Counted from the first letter of the stretch, positions 12,488 to 25,059 are shown. The stretch: DNA of 64,000 bases from Ectobius pallidus (GCA_964059195.1 CAXKWD010000011.1:9254366-9318365); one strand, 5' to 3'. A program made the numbers and translations. The notes: a model not told the origin generated them from the letters alone.

Positions 12488-12768
12488 GTGAAAAGTAAAA
12501 GTAACCCTATTAAGGCCATGGAGGCCCAGACGGTTGAAGCTCCCAGATTTTTAGACATTCGGCACACGAAGGTCGTAAGGTTGTCAGCCCTACGCACCGG
12601 CCGCCTTTACTCCCAGGATTGCTCTTGGTACTCATTTATGTTAGAGGCTGAGTCGACCCCAGGACTATTAGGCCAGTTGAAAAACTCCAACGATCTCATC
12701 GAGGATCGAACCCGCGACCTTCCGGTTTGTAGCTCAACGCCTCAACCACTACGCTACGGCGTACCCCC
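12488..12768 (-). mobile_element. tRNA-derived SINE
   Basis: The minus strand starts with a tRNA-like head: GTAGCGTAGTGGTTGAGGCG (A box) and GGGTTCGATCC (B box, about 12709-12719). The body ends near AGGCCATGG. Flanking GAATTTTCCAGGAA (about 12474-12487) and GAATTTTCAAGGAA (about 12770-12783) look like a target duplication with one mismatch. A diverged relative lies at 44740-45000. Confidence 0.85.
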
Positions 12769-12820
12769 CGAATTTTCAAGGAAACTAGGATTAATTACAT
12801 AGACGCAGGCTACTGTTGTA

Positions 12821-13412
12821 ATGTACAAGGTTGCTACAAATGATTCACCTGATTTAAAAATACTGTATATTCAAAGCAACATATTGTGGGGCAACCATAC
12901 TTCATCAAACAAGCTGTTTATTTTGCAGAAGAAGGAGATCAGAATTATGTGTGGATTGCCTTTTAGAATACATTGTAGGCCTTTATTTGTAAAACTGAGA
13001 ATTCTGACTCTAAGATCAACGTTCATCTTAGATTGTCCTCTATATATCAAGAAAAACATTGATAAGTACATTCTTTGTTCTACAATTCATAGCTACTCCA
13101 CGAGAAATACTTCTCATATATATGTTCCTAAATCCAAATACACTAAAACACAAAATAGTTTTGATGTTATATCTTTAAATATATACAATTGACTTTCTGA
13201 CAATACTAAGAATCTTTCTTAATCAGAATTCAAGAGGACAGTAAGATCAACATTGATCTCAAATCCGATGTACACGATGGATGAGTATTTTAATAGCAAA
13301 TTATTTTAAAGCACTATTTTATCAAATTTTGTATATGCATATATTACTTTGACGTTGCTATACACTTTCATGTCTCTGGAAAATAAAGATCTATCTATCT
13401 ATATATCTATCT
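12821..13412 (+). pseudogene. LINE 3' end, CR1/Jockey-like, with (TATC)n tail
   Basis: The frame at 12821-13192 reads NILWGNHTSSNKLFILQKKE, IRIMCGLPFRIHCRPLFVKL and IHSYSTRN. This matches the family pattern ILWGN....K.F.LQK.AIRI..G....D.CRPLF..L.IL...S.Y..... and ...Y.TRN at the RT C-terminus. It stops near 13192 and the 3' UTR ends in TATC repeats at about 13389-13412, the simple-repeat end of this group. The 5' part is missing. Confidence 0.85.
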
Positions 13413-14729
13413 AAAATGACGATTGATACTGAAGTGAACGGAGGAATTATTCATATTTTCATCGTTATACAGTGTAACAAAGGTTTGAACCTTAATTGAC
13501 CCCAAGACGCACTTCGAAAAGCCAGTCTGGTTCTGACGAGAAACTTGGAACATTTCTTTGTTCATAATAACAACAGTATCCTTTGATAATACTGTTACGT
13601 TGTTTTGCGAAAGGTATTTCCTTTCAACATATAACTCGCTTAGCTTTAGAGACATATGAAATATTTTATACAGCTATATTACGCATATTTCATTAGATCA
13701 TTCTTTAAAATTTCCCATTTAAATCTACTAAATCAAACTCACCCCGTAGTGTATTACACTCTAGACTGCTCCTAATGAATACGTAATATGTTTGAGTTAT
13801 TCTGACACACCCGGTATAGAGTTTATGATATACGGAGATTCGATCGTAAATCAGATGTGTCAGTGTTAATGGCATTGTACGTAAGCAGCGAGAACAGCGT
13901 CTGAAAGCATTGCTTTCATATCAGTGTTTAGCTCTCCAAAAGTAGCACTTCCAAGGCACATATAGGTCTACTGTCTGAAAGAAACACCACCAATATAACA
14001 TTTTATTCCCATCATGTGTGCGTTTTCTTGCAGGGTAAATATGAGATCGGGATTTTAATTCTAAACTGAAAGAAATCAATAGAAAAGTTCAATTTAGCTT
14101 TACAGTTACAGAACACACATATACGAATGGATTAACGAACAGAATAAGATCGTCTGGAGAAAGAAAAAGGACCTGAAGATGGCTGAACAGCCGAAATATA
14201 TTGTCCACAAAATACGAAAATTGTCTTATAAAACTTACAGCTATAATTTTTAATTATGTTTTACAATATTGACAAGTATACATTTTAGATTTGACAAAGC
14301 TATGAGCTGATATTTTAACAAAAACATTTTATACGAGGGAATAGGTGGAATTATTTTATACACGACACATATCAGAAATTTAACTAGAAAAGTCTTATAT
14401 TTTGTCATTTATTCCAGTTTTCACATATTCCCTTCAACTGCTGTAACATGAAACATAGAGAAATCAGGCTGCGTGATGCGAATATGTGCAAGTTCTAATT
14501 AGATTTCGTTTATAACCCTGTGGCAGTGTTGAAAGCCAATACCAGTTATACCTTATAGACTCACACATTACATAAAACAGCACACTATTTACACACCAAT
14601 GCTCATATTAATATACGTAATAGCACAAAAACAATATTTGACCATTCAAAACTATAACATGGGTCTACCCAGCGCTGAAGTTGGGCCGGAACGACGCTCT
14701 GACAAAGCAAAAATCTACTCTTCATCTCT
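13413..14729. other. No gene seen
   Basis: AT-rich sequence. CCTGAAGATGGCTGAACAGCC near 14173 resembles the short motif often found at Penelope-type ends, but nothing around it supports an element. Confidence 0.35.
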
Positions 14730-14789
14730 CCGGCGCCACCATGGCTGAGTGGTTCACCACTGGGACCCTGGATCGAATCTCGGTGGATC

Positions 14790-16505
14790 CAGTGGCGTAG
14801 CAAGCTTAGGTGGTACCCGGTGCGGAAAATTTCTTGTCACCCCCCCATTTAAATTATTAAACGATGGAACAGTTCCAAGTGTTATTTTTTGGATAGTCAA
14901 AGATAATCCTACGAGAGTTTAAGAGTTATCGATGGATGCAGCTGCAACGAATTTATCTGATGTAACTTGTAAACTCAACGGATTATGCAAAATTAGTAAT
15001 AATTACTTTGTTATATAGAAACAAAACTAAGCTCCGAAATCATGGTATACTATGAATCAACCATCTATGAATCGATTCGAGTTACCATATTGTGACCAGT
15101 GCTACCAATGGTGCATATAAGACATAGTTAACCTAATTCTCCCAATTTTGTTAGAAGGAAAGACATATATATCAAGCTTATTATGCAGTACATTGTACAT
15201 TGTACTGTTAAACGACAATAAATGCTATTATTATCATTATTATTATTAATAATCTAAAGTAGGCTACGTAACAGACAGACAGATGTATATTGTTTTCGTG
15301 AGCGACAGACCATAGGCATAACCAGGCGGACCATATGGCCCAGGGAGAGGGGGGCTCGGGGGTCCTCCCCCGGAAAATTTTTAAAAATTAAGATGCACAG
15401 TAACGAGTTTTAAGCTTCCCACGCTTTATACTCGTATTACGTAATTTATAAGCAGATTTAAAAAAAATTGTACAATTTTCCTTTTTTTAATCAATGGGAG
15501 GGGTTCAAACCCCCAACCCCCCCCCCTCGTTACGCCTCTGCGACAGACTGTAGGTGTTACCGTTAATAAAGCGAACGTCTAGGCCAAAATACACTCCCGA
15601 AATTGTATAAACTTTTATTTTTTGAGTGATTTTTTTTATATTTTGTTTTCCAAGCGAAATCTCGAATTTTGGAAAGATGAATTTTGATAAAAGGAAAAAA
15701 AAAATTATATTTATGTCAGATACCTTTCAAGATGTGAACCGAAGATTGGAGACAAGTTTTCCTTATTTTTCCAAAAAGAAAGTTTTCTCGAAAACGGCTC
15801 TAACGATTTTCTTTAAATTTTGCACGTGAGTTGCTTACAGAGCAAAAACTTTTATTTGAAACACTTTTTCAAAATAATTCTCTGAAGGGTAGCTATAAGC
15901 CACCCACTCTGAATACGGGCTCTTTGCAATACGGCCCCTTGCAACGGAAAATCGTAGGAAAACAAAATTTTGTATTTGGGTTAGATACCTTTTGGGGATG
16001 TGACACGAAGATTGGCGACAAGTTTCTGTTATTTTTAAAGGGAGGCTAACTTTTATTTGAGCAGAGGAAGTTATGTGAATTATATATCATTTTTTTACGT
16101 TGATTCTAATAAATTTCATAAACAAGCAATGTTTATGTAATAATAAAACAAGTAATTTTACGGAACTGTATTATTAATAATCTATTCTTACATATTATGC
16201 GCACATCCCAGTTCAAAATTTAGATTGAAGGAGACTTCGGAGTCAACACACATTGTTTATTTTCGTCAAAGTCAGCCGCCGCGGGTAGAATTGGTTGTGG
16301 CTTAAGTGATATAAAACATTACCGATTGTTGAAGTCTCATTTAAATTAATGAAACTGCAGAGACAAGCATAGACAGAAATAAACACCCCTCCCCTAACCG
16401 TATTACGATTTTTTACTTACAAAAACACATTTTTATTTTGTCACCCCCCGGGTGATGGCACCCGGGGCGGCCCGCACCCCCCGCACCCCCCTTCCTACGC
16501 CACTG
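14790..16505. mobile_element. hAT element, 1716 bp, nonautonomous
   Basis: The ends CAGTGGCGTAGCAAG and CTACGCCACTG are inverted repeats. The flanks GGTGGATC (14782-14789 and 16506-16513) are identical 8-bp duplications. C-rich tracts lie just inside both ends. No transposase is recognisable; small frames at 15626-15829 and 15831-16049 have no diagnostic features. A second hAT MITE (15311-15540) sits inside it. Confidence 0.9.
15311..15540. mobile_element. hAT MITE, 230 bp, copy 2, nested
   Basis: The ends CATAGGCATAACCAGG and GTTACGCCTCTG flank a body homologous to 11606-11879. The 8-bp flanks CGACAGAC (15303-15310 and 15541-15548) are identical. It inserted after its 1.7-kb host element. 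Confidence 0.9.
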
Positions 16506-16560
16506 GGTGGATCCATGTGGAATTTGTGGTGGGAAAATGGGATCGGGGTAGGATTTCTCG

Positions 16561-17235
16561 AGGTGCTGCTGTTTTCCTGCCATATATCATTCCACCAGAG
16601 CTTCCTTCATCAAACTATAACCATTCGTTGCAAGAAAGGAATTATTATATCTCTCCGGTATAAACGCAGGGAGGGAAAAGAGCATATGAAATCGGCGTAT
16701 TTGGCAATAATTTTTAAATAAAGAACCATTATTAGAGTGATGATCTGTTCTTGTCGCGACAGTTGCCTTGCCTGCGCTGTTACCATAGATTCGATGCTTA
16801 CATGATGGAGTTGGTTGCGTTGGTTATTGTAATGTAATTTCTGTATGATTAATTCAAAACGGTAATTTGACTACAATGTTTGGTATTATAAAATGAGAGA
16901 TATATAAATACCTGCATATAAATTTATGGGTTCCCCATAGAAAGAAATTCCAACTTCAGCTCTGAAAGTATCAAAATATTTACAAATATAACTACGTACG
17001 GTCTCACGGAACTCGTCCGGCATTCTTGCTGTACAGCACAGAATCGTACGCAAACGGTTGTATGAGATGACCCTCCGGTAAGTTGATATCTCCACATCCT
17101 CGAGATACCCCTGGATATTTGCCTTGCAGATGGAGAGTTAACATTATAGTTAACATTCTCGCTGTAACTCTTTGGTTTTTTTTTATAGCTATTTAACGAC
17201 GGGGTTGTACTGCAACTAAGGCCTGTGATCATCGA
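16561..17235. other. No gene seen
   Basis: AT-rich sequence without recognisable features. Confidence 0.35.
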
Positions 17236-17325
17236 CAGTGTACCGGAATTTTGTCCTACATGAATTATTTTACATGCCTGTAAAGTCTACAAACATGGGC
17301 TTCTCACATTTATGCACGCATAGAA

Positions 17326-18028
17326 CAGTGGCGGACGTAGGGGGGGGGGGATCAAGGGGATATATCCCCCCCCCCCCGAAATTTGAAAAAAAAAAAAGAA
17401 TAGGCTTTAAATGCGAATCGCTACAACAAATTTTACACACCTATTTATATCTGTCTTCTCTAGCAAATAAATTGCTTATTTCTCATGAATTGATATGAGA
17501 GCATAATAGACTCAAGAATAGAATACAGAAAATATTAGTCCTTAGTCAACTTGTTCAGTTCGAATTTCTACAGTCAGTTGTTCTTAGTTCCATTCTAACA
17601 TTATCATCCCATTTTCGTACTGGATCTGCTAATTGTCATTTTCCTTCTGGTCTTCCCATTAAAATTAGATAAATGCCCCTCTCCACTCCCCTTCGAGCAA
17701 CATATCCAGCTCATATTAACCACCTGCATTTAATTAATCTTGCAATATTAGGAGAGCGATACAGACTGTAAATTTTATTGTTGTACAGCTTTCTGTATTC
17801 CCTTGACATTCCATTCTTTTTGGCCCATATATTTTCCTGAAAACTTTGTTTTCAAATCCTTTCAACTTGTGTACATCTTGTAATGTAATTGGACATGTTT
17901 TGCATTCAAACAAAACTACTAGTAACATTATAGTTTTGTTAACTCTATATAATATAAAATAATTTTTTTTAGTTTTCTTTCTATATCCTCCAATCCCTCC
18001 CCGAAAGAAAATTCTGCGTCCGCCACTG
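17326..18028. mobile_element. hAT-type element, 703 bp, carrying a LINE remnant
   Basis: The ends CAGTGGCGGACGTAGG and CTGCGTCCGCCACTG are inverted repeats. The flanks GCATAGAA and GCATTGAA agree at 7 of 8 bases. Most of the interior is a minus-strand LINE tail rather than transposase sequence. Confidence 0.82.
17490..17960 (-). pseudogene. LINE reverse-transcriptase tail
   Basis: The minus strand encodes LKGFENKVFRKIYGPKRMEC, then after a break AGYVARRGVERGIYLILMGR, PEGK and RKWDDNVRMELR. The family consensus is FE.KVLRKI.GP, WAGHV.RM, GRP.GKR and RW.DNI..DL. Several stops and shifts show it is decayed. It lies wholly inside the hAT ends. Confidence 0.75.
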
Positions 18029-18365
18029 GCATTGAAGTCGTTGACCCGGGCTGGGATCGAACTTGCGGTCTTGGACACAGAAAGCCAGCGGCTTAGAGAC
18101 CGCGCCACCCACTGTTTGAGTTCTAATTTTCCTCTTTAATGCAGTTAGATCCCCTGTACCCGTGTTTAATATGAAAGACAGAAATCTCAGGTAATCGAGT
18201 GTACGGTACACACGGGATAGTCATAAAAATAAAATAGTCTGCTTGCGTTAAGTGTCGCTGCGTAAAATCAGTCTCAAGTATAAAGTGATATCCAGTTATG
18301 TTAAATAATCCCTCATATACACATATACGTTATAATTCGTAGCATAATTACTTATTACTTATTAT

Positions 18366-18670
18366 AGCGATCTGGGTGGCGCAGAGATATCGTGTCAGTC
18401 CCTGGATTCTAGGTTTACGGCTTCAAACCCGATTGATGTCTACAGATTTTTAGAAAGTAAAAATCTTGAGCACGGTGTCTTAAGGGAGGGACTCAAGGTT
18501 CTTAAAAACTAAGCCTGGAACTGTTGCTTGTGTGCCGGAATTTTGTCGTACGAAGTTATGTAAAATCCCTGTAAATCTATAGACATGGGACTGTCGCATT
18601 TGTGCGCACATGAATGGTGTCTCCATGGGTTTGGATCGTACCCGTTTATTTGGGAACAGAAAGCATGTGT
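18366..18670. mobile_element. tRNA-SINE head (+) facing a SINE body (-)
   Basis: A plus-strand tRNA-like head (GATCTGGGTGGCGCAGAG, then GCTTCAAACCC) lies at 18368-18430. A minus-strand SINE body at 18528-18670 (GTGCCGGAATTTTGTCGTAC, TCTATAGACATGGGAC) belongs to the same family as 17236. Confidence 0.6.
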
Positions 18671-19069
18671 TCTTCATGGGCTTATAAAATATAAAAGTTG
18701 TTCCAGCATCATTCAGGGGTTGCCATCGAATGCCCTACGCATGCACACTTCGTTGACAAACTAACATGTGACGATTGCTGATTGTTTCTGGAACAAACCT
18801 ATCATTTTACCGCTTTATGGAGAATTAAGCTGTTTGCTTTAATCAGATGACAATGATTACGCGAATAAAAAGCACAGCGTTTCATGAAGTGAGGGGAGAT
18901 ACTATAGCCATTGTTTTCATCTACGGCAAGCTAAAGGACTCCAAGCCAAAATTAGAGCCTTTGGGTAAAATTTCACGAATCTTATACGTCCTAATAAGAT
19001 CCTAGTTTCGTGCTAGAGGGCTAATCGGCCTACCACCTGTCGCTCTCCTCTGCAGGAAAAATAAGCGTA

Positions 19070-19834
19070 CAGGGGCGTATCCAAGATATTTTTTTCGGGA
19101 GGGACTATAAGTCTAACACTATTATCACTAGGACCCGGAATTGTATGAAAGTAATATTTTTAATAAAGCAATCTATCACATGCTAGTGTTGAAATGTGCA
19201 AGGTATCAAAGAAATAACAAGAAATTGATGGCTTAATGTTGCATAGTTTGTTAGTTTTGCAATAATGCATCATATTTGCTCGACATTAAAATATTTGTGC
19301 ATATTCAACCAATTTGTCACATTTCTAACGGCATATTATGTCATATTTTAAACATTGTGTTAATTCAAACATATTCAGCTATTTGGCTAAGTGAATGTTT
19401 TAGGAACCGACAGCACAATTTGTTGATACTACATAGCCTAATTTTGTTTTGTAACCGATTGTATAATATTGAAGGAACGTTTTATTCATTAGTTTTCAAT
19501 TTAATAATAAAATTTATTGCAATGGCCTTGTTTTATTTTTAATTTTTATTATGTAATTTATACAACTTATACTGTTTAAAAAAAATCATTATGTAATTCA
19601 GCCAACAACAGAACATCTAGTACAGCATATTTTACAAATTGCAGGTAAAAATGCGATGTTAGGCTGAATTTTCTAAATACTTAGACAAAGCAGTAACGGC
19701 ATTTCATGAGTCAGGATGTGCATTTAAATTGTCTTCTACTTGTCAAATTAAAATGTCCTTATGTGCAACATATTAGCATTACTTAACGTTTCGGGAGGGG
19801 GGGGGAGCTGCAGCCCCCTCTGAATACGCCCCTG
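19070..19834. mobile_element. hAT element, 765 bp, nonautonomous
   Basis: The ends CAGGGGCGTATCCAAG and TGAATACGCCCCTG are inverted repeats, and the flanks TAAGCGTA (19062-19069 and 19835-19842) are identical. The interior is AT-rich with an 88-codon frame (19276-19542) that has no transposase features. Confidence 0.9.
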
Positions 19835-19842
19835 TAAGCGTA

Positions 19843-21403
19843 ACAAAGTTCATGAAGCCGCGATGCTCCGGACACAGAGTATGGATTGATTACATATCAA
19901 GCCTACTAATTACTTAAGCCCAGTGAAATGTGTATTGATTCTATTACTGACTGTACGTCCTTTCTCCGCACCATCACTAAAACCGCTCTGGTATCAACAC
20001 TGCTACACAAAATACCAAATAAAATAACCAGAGTGGACTTCTAAAAGCTTATTGTAATCAATAAATATGAACTTGCATTAAACTGTTTGCATTGCATTTC
20101 ACTGTTCATTATTGCAACACTGCATTTCCAAGCCCTGATTTATTTGTCAAAATGCTCACGTGGACATCCCTTAGTATTCGAAGAAAAACTACACTCATTT
20201 CGCGATTACTCGGTACATATGTTTCCGAGGGTAGATTCAAATCAGAGACCATGATTGTTTAAAACCATACAAGTCCACTGTGCATTGATCTTTTACGAAG
20301 GCGAACCCTCAGGATATCACTTACGGAGAGAGCACGGTCAATTAACTTCGATAGTAATTGAGTTGATGGTCAAGAACATGATTACACGACATCGTATATG
20401 AAGTAATTAAATCGCCGTTCCATCTCTCGCATTTTATTATCTTCATGTCTGCTTTTTGCTGGTATGTTGTGGAAACACGCTACTACAATTTACAATATAT
20501 TTGGTCACTTTGGATAGCCTTCATAAATACGAGGGTTGGAAGTTTACTAGTGGCGACACATCTATAAAATCAAGGTGAATTACAGGAAGTTAAAATCGCT
20601 TTTAGTGGATGTTGGTTGGATATCCAGCATACTTCAGAGCAAATAGAAGCCTTCTATCACTACGAATGCCTTCACAGTAACCAGAATAAATTGAGCTGGC
20701 TCTTTCAACCGGTCTAAAATTAATTTTGGATCTGACAGAAAGCCAAAGATTAAAATAATTTACAACCTTAAAATTATTCTTGATCCACAATAATATGCAA
20801 TGGCATAATGAACTGTTTCAAGATTGGTTACAAAATTATACTCATTATGATGAATTATCAATGTCAACAGCAAAGAGATATTTTGTTAACATCCAGGATC
20901 AGTCATCAGATGAGATATTCTTAAGATCCTAAAATAATTTACATTTTTTTTTACAACAATTTTACTAATTCCAAATCGTTCTTCACCCCCTCTAAGACTG
21001 TTACAAGCCCCCATGTTGGGATTCATTTCTCTACAAGATACAGTTTGGAAACATTTATGTGGTCTTATTTTCTTGGTCCGGGTTTACTTTTTATGGAATT
21101 GTTGTAGGAAATTACTTTTTAAAAATTGGACATGCAGGCTTTGACACTTGTTTGTGAGACGTGCCATTTCTAAAATCGCGTATTGTACTTTGCTTTGGCG
21201 AAATTTATAGCTGTGATTAAACTAAAACATAACATAAAGTAGAAAATGTATTGTTTAAACTTGTACATTAGAATCTGGAGTGTATTGTAGGGTTATGTTA
21301 AGTGCCTTGTGTCGTGATGTTTGTTCTTAGAAGCTTTGGTAAGGATCAAGCATAGAGAATTCTACTTAGTACAGGAGCACGCTTATTGTGTTTGTATGCT
21401 GTT
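19843..21403. other. No gene seen
   Basis: AT-rich sequence. I found no exon or assignable repeat. Confidence 0.4.
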
Positions 21404-22295
21404 AATAACACGTCATAGGCCTAGTCAACTCACGTGTAAATGAATAACACTGTAGAATATAGCAATATGTATAAAATGCACTGCTGTTTATATAAACTGT
21501 TAAAATTTAACCAGATTCCATTACTAATACCTTTCATTTCTCCTATGTATTCCTGTCTTGGATAAACTAATTGCAATTGTAGTTTTTTCTTGAAGTCAAA
21601 AAATGGAAAATCTATCAGAAATTCAGAAGATAGATATCTTTCGCACTTGAAACTTACATTTAAGTGGAACAGAATTTCAGTGTAAAGAATGTAAACAATA
21701 TTATGATTAAAAGATCATGGAAAATTTTGTAAAAAAAATGTCATATTAAAAAAAAAACACAGAGAATAAGTGAAATAATGTGACAGAGAATTATTGCATT
21801 TTAATGTGTCCCTATTAGTGTAGATCGTTTTTCTGTGGAGAGAATTGAAAATTTCTATTTGGATGTAGGAAAAATGTGTACCGAAAGATAGAAATGCGAA
21901 ACATATTTCAAAATTTCACTACACCATTAATAAATCATTTAAAATGTTGTAAAAATTACAAAAAAGCATAGAAAATCTTACTGAATATGTGTTTCAAATT
22001 TCAGTATACGTCCCAAAATGTAGGAGATATGGAATTGCAAATATGTCAGTGTAAATCTCCCACCGTCTCCGCTTAGTAACACGTCATAGGCCTAGTGAAC
22101 TCACGTGTAAATGAATAACACTGCTAAGCTGTTAAAATGTAACCAGATTCCATTACTAATGTCTTTCATTCCTCCTGTGTATTCCTGTCTTGGATCAACT
22201 AATTGCAATTGTTTTTTCTTGAAGTCAAAATATGCAAAATCTACCAGAAACTCACAAGATATCTCTCACACTTGGAACTTACTACTAAAATGTAT
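21404..22295. repeat. Direct duplication, two copies about 670 bp apart
   Basis: Copies at about 21406-21655 and 22074-22290 share AACACGTCATAGGCCTAGT, CTCACGTGTAAATGAATAAC, TTTAACCAGATTCC (or TGTAACC) and TCTTGAAGTCAAAA. Copy 2 lacks a stretch of about 30 bases between AACACTG and CTGTTAAAA. It is either a local segmental duplication or two insertions of an unnamed repeat. Confidence 0.75.
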
Positions 22296-22948
22296 AGGCC
22301 TATATTACACCTAATTACTGTGGACATCAGGCAGGTTTATATAAATCGAGACGCTTTTTGCAAGAGTAAGTTGTTACGTACAGTAGAATTCCGCAAACTC
22401 CACACTTAGCATTCCATGAAATTCGTCAACTGCTTCCGTGAGTATGTGTTTCTTTTTTTATATTTAGTAGAACGGTGAAATGTTTATTGCATTCTGTTTC
22501 ATCCTATTTCTGCGGTTCATCGGTACCGTTTGGGGATATAACTTAATCTTCAAACAGAATTTCATAACGGAGCTGCGATTAGTGAAAGACGTGCAGCAGA
22601 TCAATGGATTCCTTCCTACTGCAGGCAGCTTCTCATTTGTTACCATATTTTGTAACAAACAGTTTAATTTATATATGCTTGCTGTTAAACTTCCAGCCGA
22701 GTAAACATGAATAACTGTATAGAAAAGTTCTGAAGAGCAAAATAATGTGCTGTTTTACGTAACGGCAGGAACGCGAGGTTTTTCTCCAGAAAACATTAAG
22801 AATCCTGCATACTATCCTTTGTGCAAGGTATTCTAAATTAGACTCTGTTGACAGGTTATATTAAAGCATTTAAATAGAAAATTTTCAGACCGTATTACGA
22901 GTTGTCAATAACCTATCCCTCATTCCGTAAAACTATACCCGAGACGAG
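22296..22948. other. No gene assigned
   Basis: The 74-codon frame at 22480-22704 begins with a hydrophobic segment (FILFLRFIGTVW) but no family or splice context supports it as a gene. Confidence 0.3.
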
Positions 22949-23070
22949 CTAAGAAGGAAACCTAAAGTAAACAAAAACCAGTATGTCTGTCTCTCTCTTA
23001 GGTAATACGAGTAATGTGCTAGAGTCAGACAGGCATACTGGTTTTTGTTTACTTCAGGTTTCCTTCTTAG
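22949..23070. repeat. Short foldback, arms about 46 bp
   Basis: CTAAGAAGGAAACCTAAAGT through AGTATGTCTGTC (22949-22993) is the near-perfect inverse of 23024-23070. The loop is about 30 bp. Confidence 0.85.
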
Positions 23071-23250
23071 AACGGCCAGACTTTAGGTTACTCGTCAAAT
23101 TTTATCGACATTAAGTCGAGTCTGCCGGACTGTACTGTACTTACATCGATTTAAATATCCCCAGTTAAGCCCCACATCCCTACAGTTTCAACAGTCGTTT
23201 TCGGATGTGTTACAGGAAACAACAAAACATTATTCAAGGCAACTTATGAA

Positions 23251-23980
23251 TAGACTTCGGATTTTAGGTAAAAACCTATTTTAATCCTTAAGTGATATAT
23301 GGACGAAAACTTGTATGTGCATGTTTCATAAATGACTATGCCTAAAACTAATACTTTTATAGGACCTAAAACAGCCTATTTCTACGTTAGAGCCTAATAT
23401 TGCCTTTTTGCTTGTTTTTCCTCTAAAGTTCAAAATAAATTATTTTTTGTTTTAAATTCTAGCATTTATTTTCAGTTCGTACTAATTTTTTAACTCGGAA
23501 TGTACAGTACATGACACATTTATGACGTGGTTAAATAGTAAAGAATGTTTCGTCTTCGGTAGAAAAATTCCTTGGAATTCCCAAGAAAATGTAGTGTTTT
23601 TCTCCCGACTCCCGACACATCCAGTAAAAGAAAAGAAAGAAGAAAAAACAGCCGTTCTCTGAATCACTGAGGGATACAAGGGGTTGAATATGCGTAGCTT
23701 CTGGGCGCAGGAATTACGTTTTCACTGTTATGGTAGTAATACAGGCCCTAGTAATAGGTCTATATAATTCTGTGTACCATAGGCCTATTATCTGTGTTTC
23801 ACCATGATTATTGATTAATGGTGACTTCAATAAATATAATATTCTGCATTGCAATTGAGATATTTCAGAAAATTAGCAACTTAACGATTTTATAAGACTA
23901 TTTTACGATTTTTAGAACCTATTTTCCAACTTTTAGAGCCTATTTTAGGTACCTAAAGCTACCTAAAAGTCCGAAGTCTA
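23251..23980. mobile_element. hAT-like element, 730 bp, nonautonomous
   Basis: The left end TAGACTTCGGATTTTAGGT pairs with the right end ACCTAAAAGTCCGAAGTCTA. The flanks CTTATGAA (23243-23250) and CTTATGAG (23981-23988) agree at 7 of 8. CCTATTTT motifs recur near both ends. The right 225 bp match window positions 1-245. Confidence 0.8.
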
Positions 23981-25059
23981 CTTATGAGCCATATCGTACG
24001 CTGCAAGCACTTTGAGCAAAACTTTACTATTATTCTGTAAGTTTACTAGGAACTGGTCAGACTGCGGATTCACGGATGAAGGGCAGCACTAGAGATTTCT
24101 CTCTTGGAACGCTCGAATACTTGGAACTGGGATTCCTAATGTCATTTAAATGAATTCCGCGCGAGCTGTATTCTGCTGCTTGGTTACCCTCTCATCTCAT
24201 GTACGTGTTTCTCTGAATTACACCAAAAATTTAATTGGCTTGGCTGTGGGGAAGTCGGAAACAGACATTTTGTTTAATGAATTTCATCTTTTCCAACGAG
24301 GGGTTATTATCAGTAAAAGTATGAACAGTTCCACCTTATACCCTCGTTAATACAATAGTATTGCTTTTCCTCTTCTGAAAAGCGTTGTTTCTTTGGATTC
24401 GTTGCCATGTTTATACAAGAAGCCAAAACAAGCACCCAGCTGGTTCAACAGACGACAAACCATAAACAAAACAGCGAAAAAAGGCGCTAGTTACGTGTTT
24501 CAGACTACCAACATAAGCGCTTACCTCCTATACGAGAACAAGTCCACTTATTCACGGTTGTTGATCTGTTTGTAAAATATCAAAGATATATCATGATAAA
24601 TGTCTTAAATTTGTTTAGAAATCTACAAAAAAGAATTAAATTGACTCGTAATGTATTTTCTTTGCTTAACATATGGGGACTTTCATTTTCATTCTAGTGC
24701 CAGCCGTGAGTGGCTTTGTAAGGAAACCTTCTCTCCCTCCCTTCATAAAGGAGGCTATAAAGAAGAACCAAGAATTTGGTTTTGTGTTTAAGGAATACAT
24801 CTTCCTTTTTGCCTCCTTTGTGAAGGGAGGCTAAAGGATGAGCTAAAGGGAGATTCAAGAATTCCGCCCTTAGGATCAACCTAAGAAGTCTAGGCATAGG
24901 AATTAATAAGAATATCAGCTATTAAGATTAATTAAGTCTATTATTAGGCCATATGAACATACATATATGATTACTGACAGAGTGTAAAATCAACCAAATT
25001 CACTTAAAAGCCTGTACACTGAGCTGCAGATATATTTAAAATTTAACTTGTTACTAGAT

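Larger units (their letters stand above)
14730..16560 (+). mobile_element. SINE split by a hAT element
   Basis: A tRNA-like head (CTGAGTGGTTCACC, then GGATCGAATCTC) starts near 14737 and is interrupted at 14790. The sequence resumes at 16506 with GGTGGATCCATGTGG. The break is a perfect 8-bp duplication made by the hAT element. Confidence 0.6.
17236..18115 (-). mobile_element. SINE split by a hAT element
   Basis: The tRNA-like head is on the right, minus strand: GGTGGCGCGGTCTCTAAGCC and AGTTCGATCCC (about 18055-18065). The body on the left has ACCGGAATTTTGTCCTACAT and TAAAGTCTACAAACATGGGC. The two parts are separated by the element at 17326-18028. Confidence 0.75.

Noticed and set aside
22480..22704. 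74-codon frame with a hydrophobic start resembling a signal peptide
   Set aside because: No homology that I recognise, no supporting exons, and the opposite strand is open over the same stretch.
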